The notes below the pieces were generated by a model that worked only from the letters and a program-made list of their open reading frames with translations, did no database searches and was not told the origin of the DNA. Made by a program: the position numbers and the translations under genes. From DAIRFP01 sp036794995 (GTDB taxonomy: Bacteria > Desulfobacterota > Binatia > UBA9968), in NCBI GenBank assembly GCA_036794995.1, contig DAIRFP010000132.1, positions 1 through 13,861 of the forward strand: DNA of 13,861 nucleotides. Direction: 5' to 3'. Shown piece by piece: positions 1 through 8,404 of this stretch. How positions within the stretch are numbered: position 1 is the first letter of the stretch; every line of letters begins with the position of its first letter.

Positions 1-205
1 GCTCTTCTTTTTGCTCCTGCATCTGCTTTTCGATGCTCTCGGCGCCTTTTTGCATACCCTCGTACATCTTTTTTTCCTTTTGCATACCTTCTTGGATCGC
101 CTTTTGCGTTTCAAGATCTCTTTGCGCCGAATCTTTTTTGTCTCCACAGGCGCCCATACCGACTGTCAGTAGAGTGATCAGCACCAACGGTTGTAAATAT
201 TTCAT
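1..205 (-). CDS. Small lipoprotein, 3' end cut by window edge
   Basis: The reading frame is open from an ATG at 205 to the left edge (68 codons visible, no stop). Residues 1-19 look like a lipoprotein signal peptide: MKY, then a hydrophobic stretch (LVLITLLTVGMG), then a lipobox ending M-G-A-C with C20 as the expected lipidated cysteine. Met at -3 is less usual than Leu. After C20 the chain is very rich in Lys, Glu and Gln, and the short unit EGMQK occurs twice (about residues 38-42 and 49-53). This suggests a helical or coiled-coil periplasmic segment. The start is supported by a strong AAGGAG ribosome-binding site six bases upstream. By inference it is a membrane-anchored envelope protein exported by Sec and processed by signal peptidase II. 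I recognise no family, and the function is unknown. Confidence 0.75.
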   Translation of the reverse strand, partial: MKYLQPLVLITLLTVGMGACGDKKDSAQRDLETQKAIQEGMQKEKKMYEGMQKGAESIEKQMQEQKEE

Positions 206-211
206 CAGCTT

Positions 212-217
212 CTCCTT
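212..217 (-). promoter_or_regulatory. Ribosome-binding site of the lipoprotein gene
   Basis: AAGGAG on the minus strand lies six bases before the ATG at 205. It is one of the clearest Shine-Dalgarno matches in the window and fixes the start of the lipoprotein. A TATACA about 20 bases upstream of the ATG could be a -10 element, but its -35 partner (TTTCCT, 17-bp spacing) is poor, so I do not call a promoter. Confidence 0.6.
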
Positions 218-362
218 GGATTTCTGTATATCTTCGATTTAGTTAGCAGGAAAGGACGCGGGGGCGCAACTCCATCTAGTGTAGTGTCTCACGCTGTTGG
301 TACTTTATCCGGTGTATAACCACCACGAAGGACCTCGCGCGGCAGAGCCGCAACTGAAACTC

Positions 363-487
363 GGAATATCTCGCGCAAAGGCGCCAAGGCCGCAAAGGTC
401 GGAGAATAACGGTCAATAATTGCTCCAAGATAATTCACTCTTCCCTCCGAACTTGGCGTGCTTCGCGCCTTGGCGCGAGTCTATTCC
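363..487. repeat. Inverted pair of CGCGCAAAGGCGCCAAGG-type repeats
   Basis: The left arm (363-404) and the reverse complement of the right arm (445-487) align with few differences. Both begin GGAATA, followed by CTCGCGC-AAGGCGC and then CGC-AAG, and end in TCGGAG. The 40-base spacer would be the loop of a long imperfect hairpin. Related CGCGCAAAGACGC and TTTGCGTACTTGGCGTC arms occur in the nuoF-nuoG gap, so this is a dispersed family and not a one-off palindrome. It encodes no protein. It could be a REP/MITE-like element or a structured intergenic sequence; the sequence alone does not decide. Confidence 0.7.
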
Positions 488-613
488 CCTGTTCGGGAAA
501 TTTCGCTTTGTTATGTCGAATAGTAAGTGCCTTCATTTAAGAGCCCCTACACTAGGTCATGACGCCATCCAACGGCGCTTTTTTTCGGCGACCATTCTGT
601 TATCCTTAGTGTA

Positions 614-1447
614 ATGGCTCGACTCTCGATAACCGTCGTTCTTTCGATCCTGCTTTCGTCATCCTCCATCTCGGTTTCATCCCAGCCTCCTGCCACGAAA
701 TTGAAAAATAACCCCGTCATCGCTGTGACCGATGCCGGCAGCTGGAAGACTATTCAAAAGGGGGTCGAATTTCGCAAAATGACCCTGGAACGCTCGGAGC
801 CCAGCCACTCCATCGACCTGAAGCTGCTTCGTTTCGATAGCCGGTTGGTTGTGCCCCGCGTGCTGCGTAGCGCTCAATTTCAACTCAAAGGGGCCAACGC
901 CAAGACCTTCGCTGAAAAGACCGGCGCCCTCGCAACCATCAACGCCAACTATTTCGACACCGAGGGGAAGCCCCTAGCGTTTCTCAAGGTCGCCGGCCAG
1001 GCGATCAACTCGCGGGTTGCCAAAAACTCTCTCTACACCGGCGTCTTCAGCATCAAGGATCAGCGACCGTCGATTTCACACCGGGACGAGTTCCTTGCCG
1101 AGCAGGCGGACGAAGGCCTGCAATCCGGACCTTTGCTCTTGCTCCATGGAACCGCGCAGGCAATTACGGGGGTGCCGAACCGAGTCAGCCGACGAGCGTT
1201 GATCGGCATCGATCAGGAGCAGCGATTGGTGATCGCCGTCGCGGATAGCTTGCTCGGCGGTCTCTACTGGCCGGAGCTCCAGGAAATTTTCTCAGCCGCA
1301 CCGTGGCAAATTCAGGTCACCGATCTATTGAATCTCGACGGTGGCGGCTCCGCGCAGTTCTATATCAAAGCCGGCAAGTTCGAGGAGCTGGTAGCCGGGA
1401 CCTCCGAAGTTCCCGTGGCCATCGGCTTCTTCAACCGGGCGAATTAA
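614..1447 (+). CDS. Secreted phosphodiester glycosidase domain protein (NAGPA/DUF2233-like)
   Basis: This 277-residue protein has an N-terminal hydrophobic segment (about 4-22) that looks like a Sec signal peptide, followed by a domain of the family named after human N-acetylglucosamine-1-phosphodiester alpha-N-acetylglucosaminidase (Pfam phosphodiester glycosidase, formerly DUF2233). Visible hallmarks are NANYFD (110-115), QSGP (170-173), SRRALIGID (192-200), LNLDGGGSAQFY (239-250) and a closing PVAIGF (267-272). The family hydrolyses sugar phosphodiester bonds, and bacterial members are usually exported and linked to cell-wall or exopolysaccharide metabolism. The actual substrate cannot be read from the sequence. 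The ATG at 614 is chosen because it gives a complete signal peptide; no Shine-Dalgarno precedes it. The gene is monocistronic and convergent with nuoN (98-base gap), and nothing ties it functionally to complex I. Confidence 0.85.
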   Translation: MARLSITVVLSILLSSSSISVSSQPPATKLKNNPVIAVTDAGSWKTIQKGVEFRKMTLERSEPSHSIDLKLLRFDSRLVVPRVLRSAQFQLKGANAKTFAEKTGALATINANYFDTEGKPLAFLKVAGQAINSRVAKNSLYTGVFSIKDQRPSISHRDEFLAEQADEGLQSGPLLLLHGTAQAITGVPNRVSRRALIGIDQEQRLVIAVADSLLGGLYWPELQEIFSAAPWQIQVTDLLNLDGGGSAQFYIKAGKFEELVAGTSEVPVAIGFFNRAN

Positions 1448-1545
1448 TACAGGCCTGCCATCATCTTCACGTTGCTGTGCCCCCGGCCCTTCGGCCTTCT
1501 TCCCCTCGATGGAATTCATACGTAACTTTGTTAAGGACGTTTGTA

Positions 1546-2985
1546 TTAGTCGAGGGAGAGAAATGAAACCCGGCTCCACTGGAGGGCCGGGGCCGGAATG
1601 ATCCCCAGATAGACGGTGCCAATCACCGCCAGGGCCACGGCAATGTATAGGTAAGGCGACTGGCGAAACCGCTTTCCTTCGACGCCACCTTCCTCCATAT
1701 ACATCGCTACGATAACGCGCAGATAGTATACTACCGACAAAAGACTATTGAGCACGCCGATGATCGCCAGATTCGTGTGGCCGGCAAGAACCGCGGAACG
1801 GAAGATGTAGAACTTGCCCGTGAACCCGGCAAGCGGCGGAAACCCGGCGAGGGATAACATAAACAGAGACATGGCCGCCGCCAGAAAAGGGCGTTTGAAT
1901 CCCAATCCGGCAAAATCACTGTAGTTCTCCCGGGGACCGTTCTGGTCCGTCAGACTGGCAAGCACAGTGAAGGCGCCAAGGGTCATAAACGTATAAGTTG
2001 CCAGATAGAAAAGCAGCGGCGGTCCGCCCCACTCTTCTCCTACAATAAGCGCGATGAGCAGGTAACCCGCGTGGGCGATGCTCGAGTAGGCAAGCATCCG
2101 TTTGACACTCACTTGCGATAGCGCGAGCAAGTTCCCTACGGTCATGGTCGCAATTGCCATTACCCATAAAGGCCCGGCCCAATCGCTATCAAACGGTGAC
2201 AGCTTGTGCATGAGGATACGCACCCAGGCGGCGAAGGCGGCAGCCTTGACCGCGACGGACATAAAGCCCGTAACCGGGGTCGGTGCCCCTTCATAGACGT
2301 CGGGAATCCAAAAGTGAAACGGCACGGCCCCCACTTTGAAGGCGAACCCAATTAATAACAGCAAAACTCCGCCCGCGAGATAAAGCGGCCATTGGGTGAT
2401 CGGTTCAACCAAATTGGCGGAAATTTCGTTGAGATTGGTCGAGCCGGTGGCGCCGTAGATCAGCGCGATGCCGTAAAGCAGAAAGCCGGTGGCAAAGGCG
2501 CCCATGAGAAAATACTTCATGGCGGCCTCGCTGGAGCGGGCGCTGGCGCGCCACATCCCGGTCAGAATGTAGACCGCCACCGACATGGTTTCGAGGCCAA
2601 GGAAGAACACAATCAGATCGTTGGCTGCTGCCATGACAATCATGCCCACCGTGGCGAACAAAATCAGCGCGTAGAACTCGCCCTCATGAATCCTCGTGTC
2701 CTTGAGATACTGAATCGACGAGAGGATCGTCAGCGCGGCGGCGCAAAGAAAAAGCTGTGTGAAGAAGAGCGCAAAATTGTCCAGTAATAAAGTGTCGGCA
2801 AATGCTCCCTCCTGACTGCCCCACAGGAGTATGGTTTCGAGCCCACAGAGCGCCAGACCCAGAAGCGCGATCCAAGCCAGGAGACCTTTTTCGTTTTCTT
2901 TGAGAAAAAGATCCAGCAACAGCACGACCAACGCCGTCAACAACACTTGCGTCGCCGGCAGGAGCGGAATGAGATTAACGTCCAT
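1546..2985 (-). CDS. nuoN: NADH-quinone oxidoreductase subunit N
   Basis: NuoN is one of the three antiporter-like proton-pumping subunits of the complex I membrane arm (inner membrane). At 479 residues it has the usual family length and is hydrophobic throughout. The TM5 glutamate lies in LGLETMSVAVYI (E132) and the TM7 lysine in GFAFKVGAVPFHFWIPD (K217), followed by the conserved YEGAPTPVTGF segment. Both are the charged residues expected for proton translocation. Its ATG lies inside the end of nuoM (11-base overlap), implying translational coupling. It is the last gene of the operon. Only 98 bases separate its stop from the convergent upstream-edge gene, and no strong intrinsic terminator is visible there. 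The protein ends FLSLD with no sign of truncation. Confidence 0.97.
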   Translation of the reverse strand: MDVNLIPLLPATQVLLTALVVLLLDLFLKENEKGLLAWIALLGLALCGLETILLWGSQEGAFADTLLLDNFALFFTQLFLCAAALTILSSIQYLKDTRIHEGEFYALILFATVGMIVMAAANDLIVFFLGLETMSVAVYILTGMWRASARSSEAAMKYFLMGAFATGFLLYGIALIYGATGSTNLNEISANLVEPITQWPLYLAGGVLLLLIGFAFKVGAVPFHFWIPDVYEGAPTPVTGFMSVAVKAAAFAAWVRILMHKLSPFDSDWAGPLWVMAIATMTVGNLLALSQVSVKRMLAYSSIAHAGYLLIALIVGEEWGGPPLLFYLATYTFMTLGAFTVLASLTDQNGPRENYSDFAGLGFKRPFLAAAMSLFMLSLAGFPPLAGFTGKFYIFRSAVLAGHTNLAIIGVLNSLLSVVYYLRVIVAMYMEEGGVEGKRFRQSPYLYIAVALAVIGTVYLGIIPAPALQWSRVSFLSLD

Positions 2986-4525
2986 CGGGCTTGGCTTCTC
3001 CGCTGCCGGTGTAGTTCATGGGCGCCGACGTAGTTTGAACGGCGAAAACTCTCTTCAGGGTCAAGTCGATGGACGGCTTCATCCGGCTCAAGAAGGGCTG
3101 CGGGTAGACTCCCATGAAGACAATCAATGCCACCACCGGCGCGAGGATCAGCAGCTCGCGGCCATTGAGGTCCTGGAGTTTCTGGTTTTCGGGATTCGTC
3201 AGGGGGCCGAAAATCACGCGCCTAAACATCCAGAGCATATAGACCGCGCCCAGGATAAGGCCTGTGGCCGCCGCAGCCGTCCAACCCGGGGTCACAGCGA
3301 AGGCTCCCAGCATAATCAGAAACTCCCCGACAAAGCCGTTGAGTCCCGGCAATCCGATGGAGGAGAAAGTCACCACGAGCAAGAGTGCCGAAAAAATCGG
3401 CACTTGCTTCCACAGGCCGCCGAAATCTTCGATCATGCGGGTATGGCGGCGGTCGTAAATCATCCCCACCAGGAGAAAGAGCGCGCCGGTGGAGAGCCCA
3501 TGGTTCAGCATTTGGTAGATGCCGCCTTGAACTCCGTGCAGATTGAAAACAAAGAGCCCCAGCATAACCAAACCAAGATGACTGACGGATGAATAGGCAA
3601 CCAGTTTTTTAAGGTCGGCCTGCATCATGGCAACCAGAGCGCCATAGATAATCCCCACCACCGCCAGCGCGATAATGATGGGCGCCGCCGCCAGAGCGGC
3701 TTCCGGGAACAAGGGAATCGCGAAGCGCACAAAGCCATAAGTGCCGAGTTTGAGCAGAATCGCCGCGAGGATCACCGAACCGGCGGTGGGCGCCTCAACG
3801 TGAGCATCCGGGAGCCATGTATGGAACGGAAAGAGCGGCACTTTGATCGCGAAGGAAAGCGCGAATGCCAGGAAAAGCCAGGCCTGTTCGTCAAATGGCA
3901 AATGCAACTTATAAAGCTCGAGCAAATCGAAAGTCAGAACTTGGGTCAACTGCGCATGGCGGGTGGCAAGGTAAATGATCGCAACCAACATGAGCAGGCT
4001 CCCGGCCATGGTATAGAGCACAAACTTAACTGCGGCATAGATCCGGCGCGTTCCACCCCACACGCCGATGAGAAAATACATGGGAACCAACATCACTTCC
4101 CAAAATACATAGAAAAGGAAAAGATCCAGCGCGAGGAAAGCCCCCAGCATGCCGGTTTCCAAGATCAGCATGAAAAAGAGATATTCCTTGATCTTGTCCT
4201 TAACGGACCAGGACGCCAGGATCGCGAGGGGCATGAAAAAGGTCGTCAGCAGAACCAGGAAGAGACTGATGCCGTCGATACCGACGAGGTATTCTATGCC
4301 GTAGAGGCGCATCCATGGCACGCGCTCGAGCAATTGCATCTCCCCTTGCGCACCGTCAAAACGATTTAGAATCTTGAGCGACAAGAGAAATGCGAGGGTG
4401 GTGAAAACCAAGGCGCAAGCGAACAGCGTCTTGGTGCTCTGCCGGGGGATCAGCAATAGCGTCACCGCCCCGATGACCGGGATAGCGAGCAGCAGACTCA
4501 AATCTCCTAGGACGAATACAGGCAT
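2975..4525 (-). CDS. nuoM: NADH-quinone oxidoreductase subunit M
   Basis: NuoM is the middle antiporter-like subunit of the complex I membrane arm. It is 516 residues and hydrophobic, with the length expected for the family. The TM5 glutamate is E143 in FYVFWEVMLVPMYF. The TM7 lysine is K228 in SFAIKVPLFPFHTWLPDAH, followed by VEAPTAGSVILA, a signature of this subunit. The discontinuous-helix region reads KKLVAYSSVSHLG. The gene starts three bases after the nuoL stop and overlaps nuoN by 11 bases, so the L-M-N block is probably translated by coupling. The C-terminus carries a short polar tail (about the last 20 residues, rich in Ser, Thr, Gly and Lys) beyond the last membrane segment; this is not unusual. 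Confidence 0.97.
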   Translation of the reverse strand: MPVFVLGDLSLLLAIPVIGAVTLLLIPRQSTKTLFACALVFTTLAFLLSLKILNRFDGAQGEMQLLERVPWMRLYGIEYLVGIDGISLFLVLLTTFFMPLAILASWSVKDKIKEYLFFMLILETGMLGAFLALDLFLFYVFWEVMLVPMYFLIGVWGGTRRIYAAVKFVLYTMAGSLLMLVAIIYLATRHAQLTQVLTFDLLELYKLHLPFDEQAWLFLAFALSFAIKVPLFPFHTWLPDAHVEAPTAGSVILAAILLKLGTYGFVRFAIPLFPEAALAAAPIIIALAVVGIIYGALVAMMQADLKKLVAYSSVSHLGLVMLGLFVFNLHGVQGGIYQMLNHGLSTGALFLLVGMIYDRRHTRMIEDFGGLWKQVPIFSALLLVVTFSSIGLPGLNGFVGEFLIMLGAFAVTPGWTAAAATGLILGAVYMLWMFRRVIFGPLTNPENQKLQDLNGRELLILAPVVALIVFMGVYPQPFLSRMKPSIDLTLKRVFAVQTTSAPMNYTGSGEAKPDGR

Positions 4526-4528
4526 GAT

Positions 4529-6466
4529 TTATTGTTGACCGAGGAAATAGGTTAGCAACGCGAGAGTGCCCACCAGAAAACCAACAAGATAGTGCTGGAC
4601 ATTGCCGGTTTGAACCTCGCGCCAGACCAGGCTGAATCCCTTGGCTCCTCGAGCCACCGCATTGACCAAGCCATCGATGACCCCCGGATCGAAAACCTGG
4701 GCGAGCCAACGAGAAAAGTAGGTGAACGGCCGCACGACGACAAAATCATACAGCTCATCGATGTAATATTTGTGGAGCAGGAGTCGATAGGGAGCGCCGC
4801 CGGCCAGGGCAGCGAGTCGATCGCGCAGTTGGCTTGGCCGAGCGTAGGCCACATAGGCAAGCACAAATCCCAGTCCGCTGATGCCAAGAGTCATCAAAGT
4901 CAAATTGATTTCCTCGGCGAGAGAGCCATGAGCCCCCTCATGGGCGCCACCGAAGATCGGTCCGAGCCATTGATCCCATCGGCTGCCCCATAAATACTCC
5001 GGCGCTCCCAACCAGCCCGCAAAGATGGATCCGAGCGCGAGGATCACCAGCGGAATCGTCATGACCGGCGGCGACTCATGAATATGGGCCTTAACGTGCT
5101 CATCCACGCGCGAGTTTCCATGAAAGACCATGAACACCTGGCGGAACATATACAAAGCGGTCAGGCCTGCGGTTACCCAGGCGATAAGCCAAAGTCCCGT
5201 CGATCCGTGAGGGCTGCTATAAGTTTGCCACAGGATGAGATCCTTCGAGAAAAAGCCGGCGGTAAAAGGCACTCCCGCGATGGCCAGGGTCGCGATGAGA
5301 TAGGTTGAATAAGTAATCGGAAGACGGGATCTTAGGCCGCCCATCTTGCGCATATCCTGTTCGCCGTCCAGGGCGTGAATCACGCTGCCGGATCCGAGGA
5401 AGAGACAGGCCTTGAAAAAAGCATGGGTAAAGAGATGAAAAATCGCCGCGCTGTAGGCGCCGATTCCCAAAGCGAGAAACATGTAACCCAGCTGGCTCAC
5501 CGTGGAATAGGCCAGGACCCGCTTGATATCGTTTTGCGTCAGCGCCACCGTGGCGGCGAAAAAAGCCGTTGCTGCGCCGATTATAGCGATCAACGACAAA
5601 ATCTCCGGAGCCAAACTGAAGAGGAAGTGGAGCCGCGCGGTCATATAAGCGCCGGCAGTCACCATAGTCGCGGCATGGATGAGCGCGCTGACCGGCGTCG
5701 GTCCGGCCATGGCATCCGGCAGCCAGACAAATAGCGGAATCTGTGCCGACTTCCCGGTGGCACCGACAAATAGCAGCAAGGTGATCAGGGCAATTTTTTC
5801 CGGACTTAGCAGGTTAACATGTTGCTGCAGCTCCATGAAATCCAGGGTCCAGACGCCTTGGCGCGCCAGCTCGGTAACCAGCAGCAGAATCCCGAGCAAA
5901 AAACCGAAATCGCCGATGCGGTTGACGATGAACGCCTTATTCCCGGCGATGGTGTTATTGTGATCGTGGTACCAGAAACCGATGAGCAGATAGGAACAGA
6001 GACCCACGCCTTCCCAGCCAACGAAGAGCACGAGCAGATTGTCGCCCATCACCAGCAAAAGCATGAAGAAGATAAACAAGTTCAAGTAAACGAAAAAGCG
6101 AATGATCCCTTCATCGTGGGCCATGTAGCCGAGGGAATAGATATGGATCAGGAAACCGATGCCGGTGACAACCAGGAGCATCACCGCGGACAAGGCATCG
6201 ACCTGAAAAGAGAGCTTGATTCGAAAAGAGCCCGACTCGAACCAAGTGTAGACGGTATCCTGAAACACTCCCGTGGCGGGGAGCAGCCAAAAGACATACA
6301 CGGCGATGGCGAAGGAAGCCAGGACGGCAGCGCAGGCCAGCCCGCCCGCGGTCCTTTTTCCCAGCCGCGAGCCCAAAAAAATATTGATCAGACTCGCCAG
6401 CAAAGGGATCAGCGGCATCCAGCGCAGGAAATCAACGGCGGTGACGGCTTGAGTCGGGGTTACCAT
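4529..6466 (-). CDS. nuoL: NADH-quinone oxidoreductase subunit L
   Basis: NuoL is the distal antiporter-like pump of complex I, with the long lateral helix that runs along the membrane arm. At 645 residues it is full length. Key residues are visible: E152 in LFVGWEGVGLCSYLLIGFW (TM5), K239 in GATGKSAQIPLFVWLPDAM (TM7), H264 in SALIHAATMVTAG, and DIKRVLAYSTVSQLGYM in the broken-helix region. The C-terminal part (KYYIDELYDFVVVRPFTY, then a polar stretch ending in a final hydrophobic helix LVGFLVGTLALLTYFLG) matches the lateral helix and anchoring segment. The ATG at 6466 overlaps the nuoK stop (7 bases). The gene is followed by nuoM after three bases. Confidence 0.97.
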   Translation of the reverse strand: MVTPTQAVTAVDFLRWMPLIPLLASLINIFLGSRLGKRTAGGLACAAVLASFAIAVYVFWLLPATGVFQDTVYTWFESGSFRIKLSFQVDALSAVMLLVVTGIGFLIHIYSLGYMAHDEGIIRFFVYLNLFIFFMLLLVMGDNLLVLFVGWEGVGLCSYLLIGFWYHDHNNTIAGNKAFIVNRIGDFGFLLGILLLVTELARQGVWTLDFMELQQHVNLLSPEKIALITLLLFVGATGKSAQIPLFVWLPDAMAGPTPVSALIHAATMVTAGAYMTARLHFLFSLAPEILSLIAIIGAATAFFAATVALTQNDIKRVLAYSTVSQLGYMFLALGIGAYSAAIFHLFTHAFFKACLFLGSGSVIHALDGEQDMRKMGGLRSRLPITYSTYLIATLAIAGVPFTAGFFSKDLILWQTYSSPHGSTGLWLIAWVTAGLTALYMFRQVFMVFHGNSRVDEHVKAHIHESPPVMTIPLVILALGSIFAGWLGAPEYLWGSRWDQWLGPIFGGAHEGAHGSLAEEINLTLMTLGISGLGFVLAYVAYARPSQLRDRLAALAGGAPYRLLLHKYYIDELYDFVVVRPFTYFSRWLAQVFDPGVIDGLVNAVARGAKGFSLVWREVQTGNVQHYLVGFLVGTLALLTYFLGQQ

Positions 6467-6762
6467 TTCAGCAGCTGCATCTCCTGGGGGTCCAGACTCC
6501 GGCGGTGACGAAACACCGAAATGATGATAGCAAGGCCGATCACCGCTTCCGCAGCCGCCACCGCCATGACAAAGACAACGACGACCTGCCCTTGCATCGA
6601 ACCCAGGTAGCGCGAGAACGCGATAAAAGTCAGGTTCACGGCGTTCAGCATCAGTTCCACGGACATCAAGACGACGATCAAATTTCGCCGCACCAGGACG
6701 CCGATCGCGCCGATGGCGAAAATCATCGCGCTGAGAACCAAATAGTAATCCAGCGGCACCAT
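6460..6762 (-). CDS. nuoK: NADH-quinone oxidoreductase subunit K
   Basis: NuoK is the small three-helix subunit of complex I, related to MrpC, and part of the proton path next to NuoJ and NuoN. It is 100 residues, exactly the expected size. The two conserved membrane glutamates are visible: E36 in VLMSVELMLNAVNLTF and E72 in FVMAVAAAEAVIGLAI. The cytoplasmic loop after helix 1 has VRRN. The start ATG lies six bases after the nuoJ stop, and its TAA overlaps the nuoL start. Confidence 0.96.
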   Translation of the reverse strand: MVPLDYYLVLSAMIFAIGAIGVLVRRNLIVVLMSVELMLNAVNLTFIAFSRYLGSMQGQVVVVFVMAVAAAEAVIGLAIIISVFRHRRSLDPQEMQLLKW

Positions 6763-6768
6763 TGGCGG

Positions 6769-7260
6769 CTAAGGCTCCCGTTTGGCCAGAACGACCGCGC
6801 CGATGATGGCCACCAGCAGCAACACGGAGGCGATCTCAAAGGGCAAGACAAAGTCGGTGAACAGGCTCTTGGCCAACATCTCGGGGCTGCCGAATACCTC
6901 GGCCACCGCCATGGGGTCCGCGGATTCGCCGTTGGTCATCAACGCGGCCAAACTCCCCGCGAACAACAGCGCCGCCAGGGAACCGAATCCCCACCATAGT
7001 TTGCGCCGGGGTTCGGGCGTGTTGGGATTCAAGAACATGATCACGAAAAGAAACAGCACCATGATCGCGCCGGCGTAGACCAGCACTTGCAGCACCCCCA
7101 CCATGGGCGCATGCAACATGAGAAAGAAAATCGCGATCAAGAAAAGCGCCGCCACCAGGGCCATCGCACAATGAACGACATTGCGCAGAAAAACCACCAT
7201 CAACGAAGACATCACCAGCAGCCCGGCAAGCACAAAAAAAAGTATGACTGAAAGGTCCAT
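6769..7260 (-). CDS. nuoJ: NADH-quinone oxidoreductase subunit J
   Basis: NuoJ is a five-helix membrane subunit of complex I; its third helix (containing a pi-bulge in solved structures) helps couple quinone chemistry to proton pumping. It is 163 residues. Typical features are NVVHCAMALVAALFLIAIFF near residues 26-45 and the helix-3 region QVLVYAGAIMVLFLFVIMFL, followed by a polar loop (NPNTPEPRRK) and two more hydrophobic segments. It starts only 13 bases after the nuoH stop. In most operons nuoI sits between these genes, and here it does not. No good Shine-Dalgarno is seen, so translation may depend on coupling to nuoH. Confidence 0.95.
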   Translation of the reverse strand: MDLSVILFFVLAGLLVMSSLMVVFLRNVVHCAMALVAALFLIAIFFLMLHAPMVGVLQVLVYAGAIMVLFLFVIMFLNPNTPEPRRKLWWGFGSLAALLFAGSLAALMTNGESADPMAVAEVFGSPEMLAKSLFTDFVLPFEIASVLLLVAIIGAVVLAKREP

Positions 7261-7273
7261 GCTATGTAAAAGG

Positions 7274-8404
7274 CTATTGCACGGCGACGATCACAATCGC
7301 GGTGACGATGACATTCAATAGAGCGAGCGGAAGGAGCATTTTCCAACCCAATCGCATGACCTGGTCGTAGCGAAATCTCGGCACGCTCCACCGCAGCAAA
7401 ATTTGCAACCAACAGAAAAACAGTACCTTCAGAGTAAACGCTCCCACCTGCAAGGCGGTCACCGCCAGCTGCGGGAGCAAAACGGTTTCTCCCCAGGGCA
7501 AATGAAAGCCGTCGCGCATCAGATAGGGCACCTGCCACCCGCCGAAGAAAAGTGTCGTGACAAGGGCCGCAACGGTGACAATCTCGGCGAACTCGCCGGC
7601 AAAAAACATCAAAAACTTACCGCCGGAGTATTCCACGTGATAACCGGCAACTAGCTCCGATTCTCCTTCCGGCAGGTCGAACGGTATCCGTTTGGTCTCC
7701 GCAACGGCGGCGACGAAAAAAAGTAGAAAAGCCAGCGGCTGCAGAAAAACGCCCCACGCCGGCAGCCACCCAACGGTAGACCTCAAAAAGCTGGCCGACT
7801 CGGGAAGCAGGTCTCGGATCAGGGCTCCCTGGCCCCGCGCGATCTCCTGCAATTCCAGGGTGCCGAATACCATGAGAATGCCAATGACGGAAAGGCCCAT
7901 GGCGACTTCATAGGAGATCATCTGGGCCGAGCCCCGGACTCCGCCCAATAAGGAGAATTTATTATTGGAAGCCCAGGCACCGATGACAATGCCGTAAACG
8001 CCCAACGAGCCCATGGCAAAAACATACAGGATACCGACGTTCAGGCTGGCGACCTGGAGATTGATCACCCGTTCACCCAGCACCAAGACGTCGCCGAAGG
8101 GAATGACGGCAAAAGTGACTAGCGCGGTAAACAACGCCATGCAGGGCGCCAGGGTGTGAAGGAATTTGTCTCCCTGGGGCGGGACAAAGTCCTCTTTGGT
8201 CAGAAACTTGAGCGGATCGGCGATCAGGGTGTTGACCAAACCGAGACCGGCGAAACCTAGAATAGACGCTCGGTTGGCGCCGACGCGGTCCTGAATGAGC
8301 GCACTGCCTTTGCGTTCAATCCAGCCGAGAATACCGGCAAGATTCAACACCATGAAAAGGACGAGAAAAGCTTTCGCCGCGATAATCCCGATGTCAATAA
8401 TCAT
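7274..8404 (-). CDS. nuoH: NADH-quinone oxidoreductase subunit H
   Basis: NuoH (ND1 homologue) forms the quinone-access chamber where the peripheral arm meets the membrane arm. It is 376 residues, slightly longer than the roughly 325 of E. coli. Visible signatures are GWIERKGSALIQDRVGANR (27-45), with the quinone-channel Glu and Arg cluster, ADPLKFLTKED (62-72), GSLGVYGIVIGAWASNNKFSLLGGVR (132-157), and the strongly conserved loop AETKRIPFDLPEGESELVAG (235-254), followed by HVEYSGGKF and AGEFAE. The start ATG overlaps the nuoG stop by four bases (ATGA), a classic coupled junction. Confidence 0.97.
   Translation of the reverse strand: MIIDIGIIAAKAFLVLFMVLNLAGILGWIERKGSALIQDRVGANRASILGFAGLGLVNTLIADPLKFLTKEDFVPPQGDKFLHTLAPCMALFTALVTFAVIPFGDVLVLGERVINLQVASLNVGILYVFAMGSLGVYGIVIGAWASNNKFSLLGGVRGSAQMISYEVAMGLSVIGILMVFGTLELQEIARGQGALIRDLLPESASFLRSTVGWLPAWGVFLQPLAFLLFFVAAVAETKRIPFDLPEGESELVAGYHVEYSGGKFLMFFAGEFAEIVTVAALVTTLFFGGWQVPYLMRDGFHLPWGETVLLPQLAVTALQVGAFTLKVLFFCWLQILLRWSVPRFRYDQVMRLGWKMLLPLALLNVIVTAIVIVAVQ

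Larger units (their letters stand above)
206..613. other. Divergent intergenic region with inverted repeat
   Basis: These 408 bases separate two divergently transcribed genes, so promoters for both should lie here. No convincing -35/-10 pair is visible on either strand. The main recognisable structure is the inverted repeat at 363-487. A TATCCT at 601-606, eight bases before the ATG at 614, could be a -10 box giving a leaderless transcript, because that gene lacks a Shine-Dalgarno sequence. This is speculative. I see no credible gene in the region. Confidence 0.5.

Noticed and set aside
33..242. 69-codon plus-strand ORF rich in Phe, Ser and Cys
   Set aside because: It is antisense to the lipoprotein gene, which has a strong ribosome-binding site and lipobox. 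The plus-strand frame reflects the complement of its Lys/Glu codons.
420..614. 64-codon plus-strand ORF ending in TAATG with the phosphodiester glycosidase start
   Set aside because: It runs through the right arm of the inverted repeat and has no ribosome-binding site or recognisable protein features. The TAATG overlap is probably chance.
1485..1496. GGCC-CTTC-GGCC stem between the convergent genes as a terminator
   Set aside because: The stem is only four base pairs, with no run of T on either side. It is too weak to call.
7260..7274. Possible frameshifted or degraded nuoI between nuoH and nuoJ
   Set aside because: There are only 13 bases between the two genes, so no remnant can be present.
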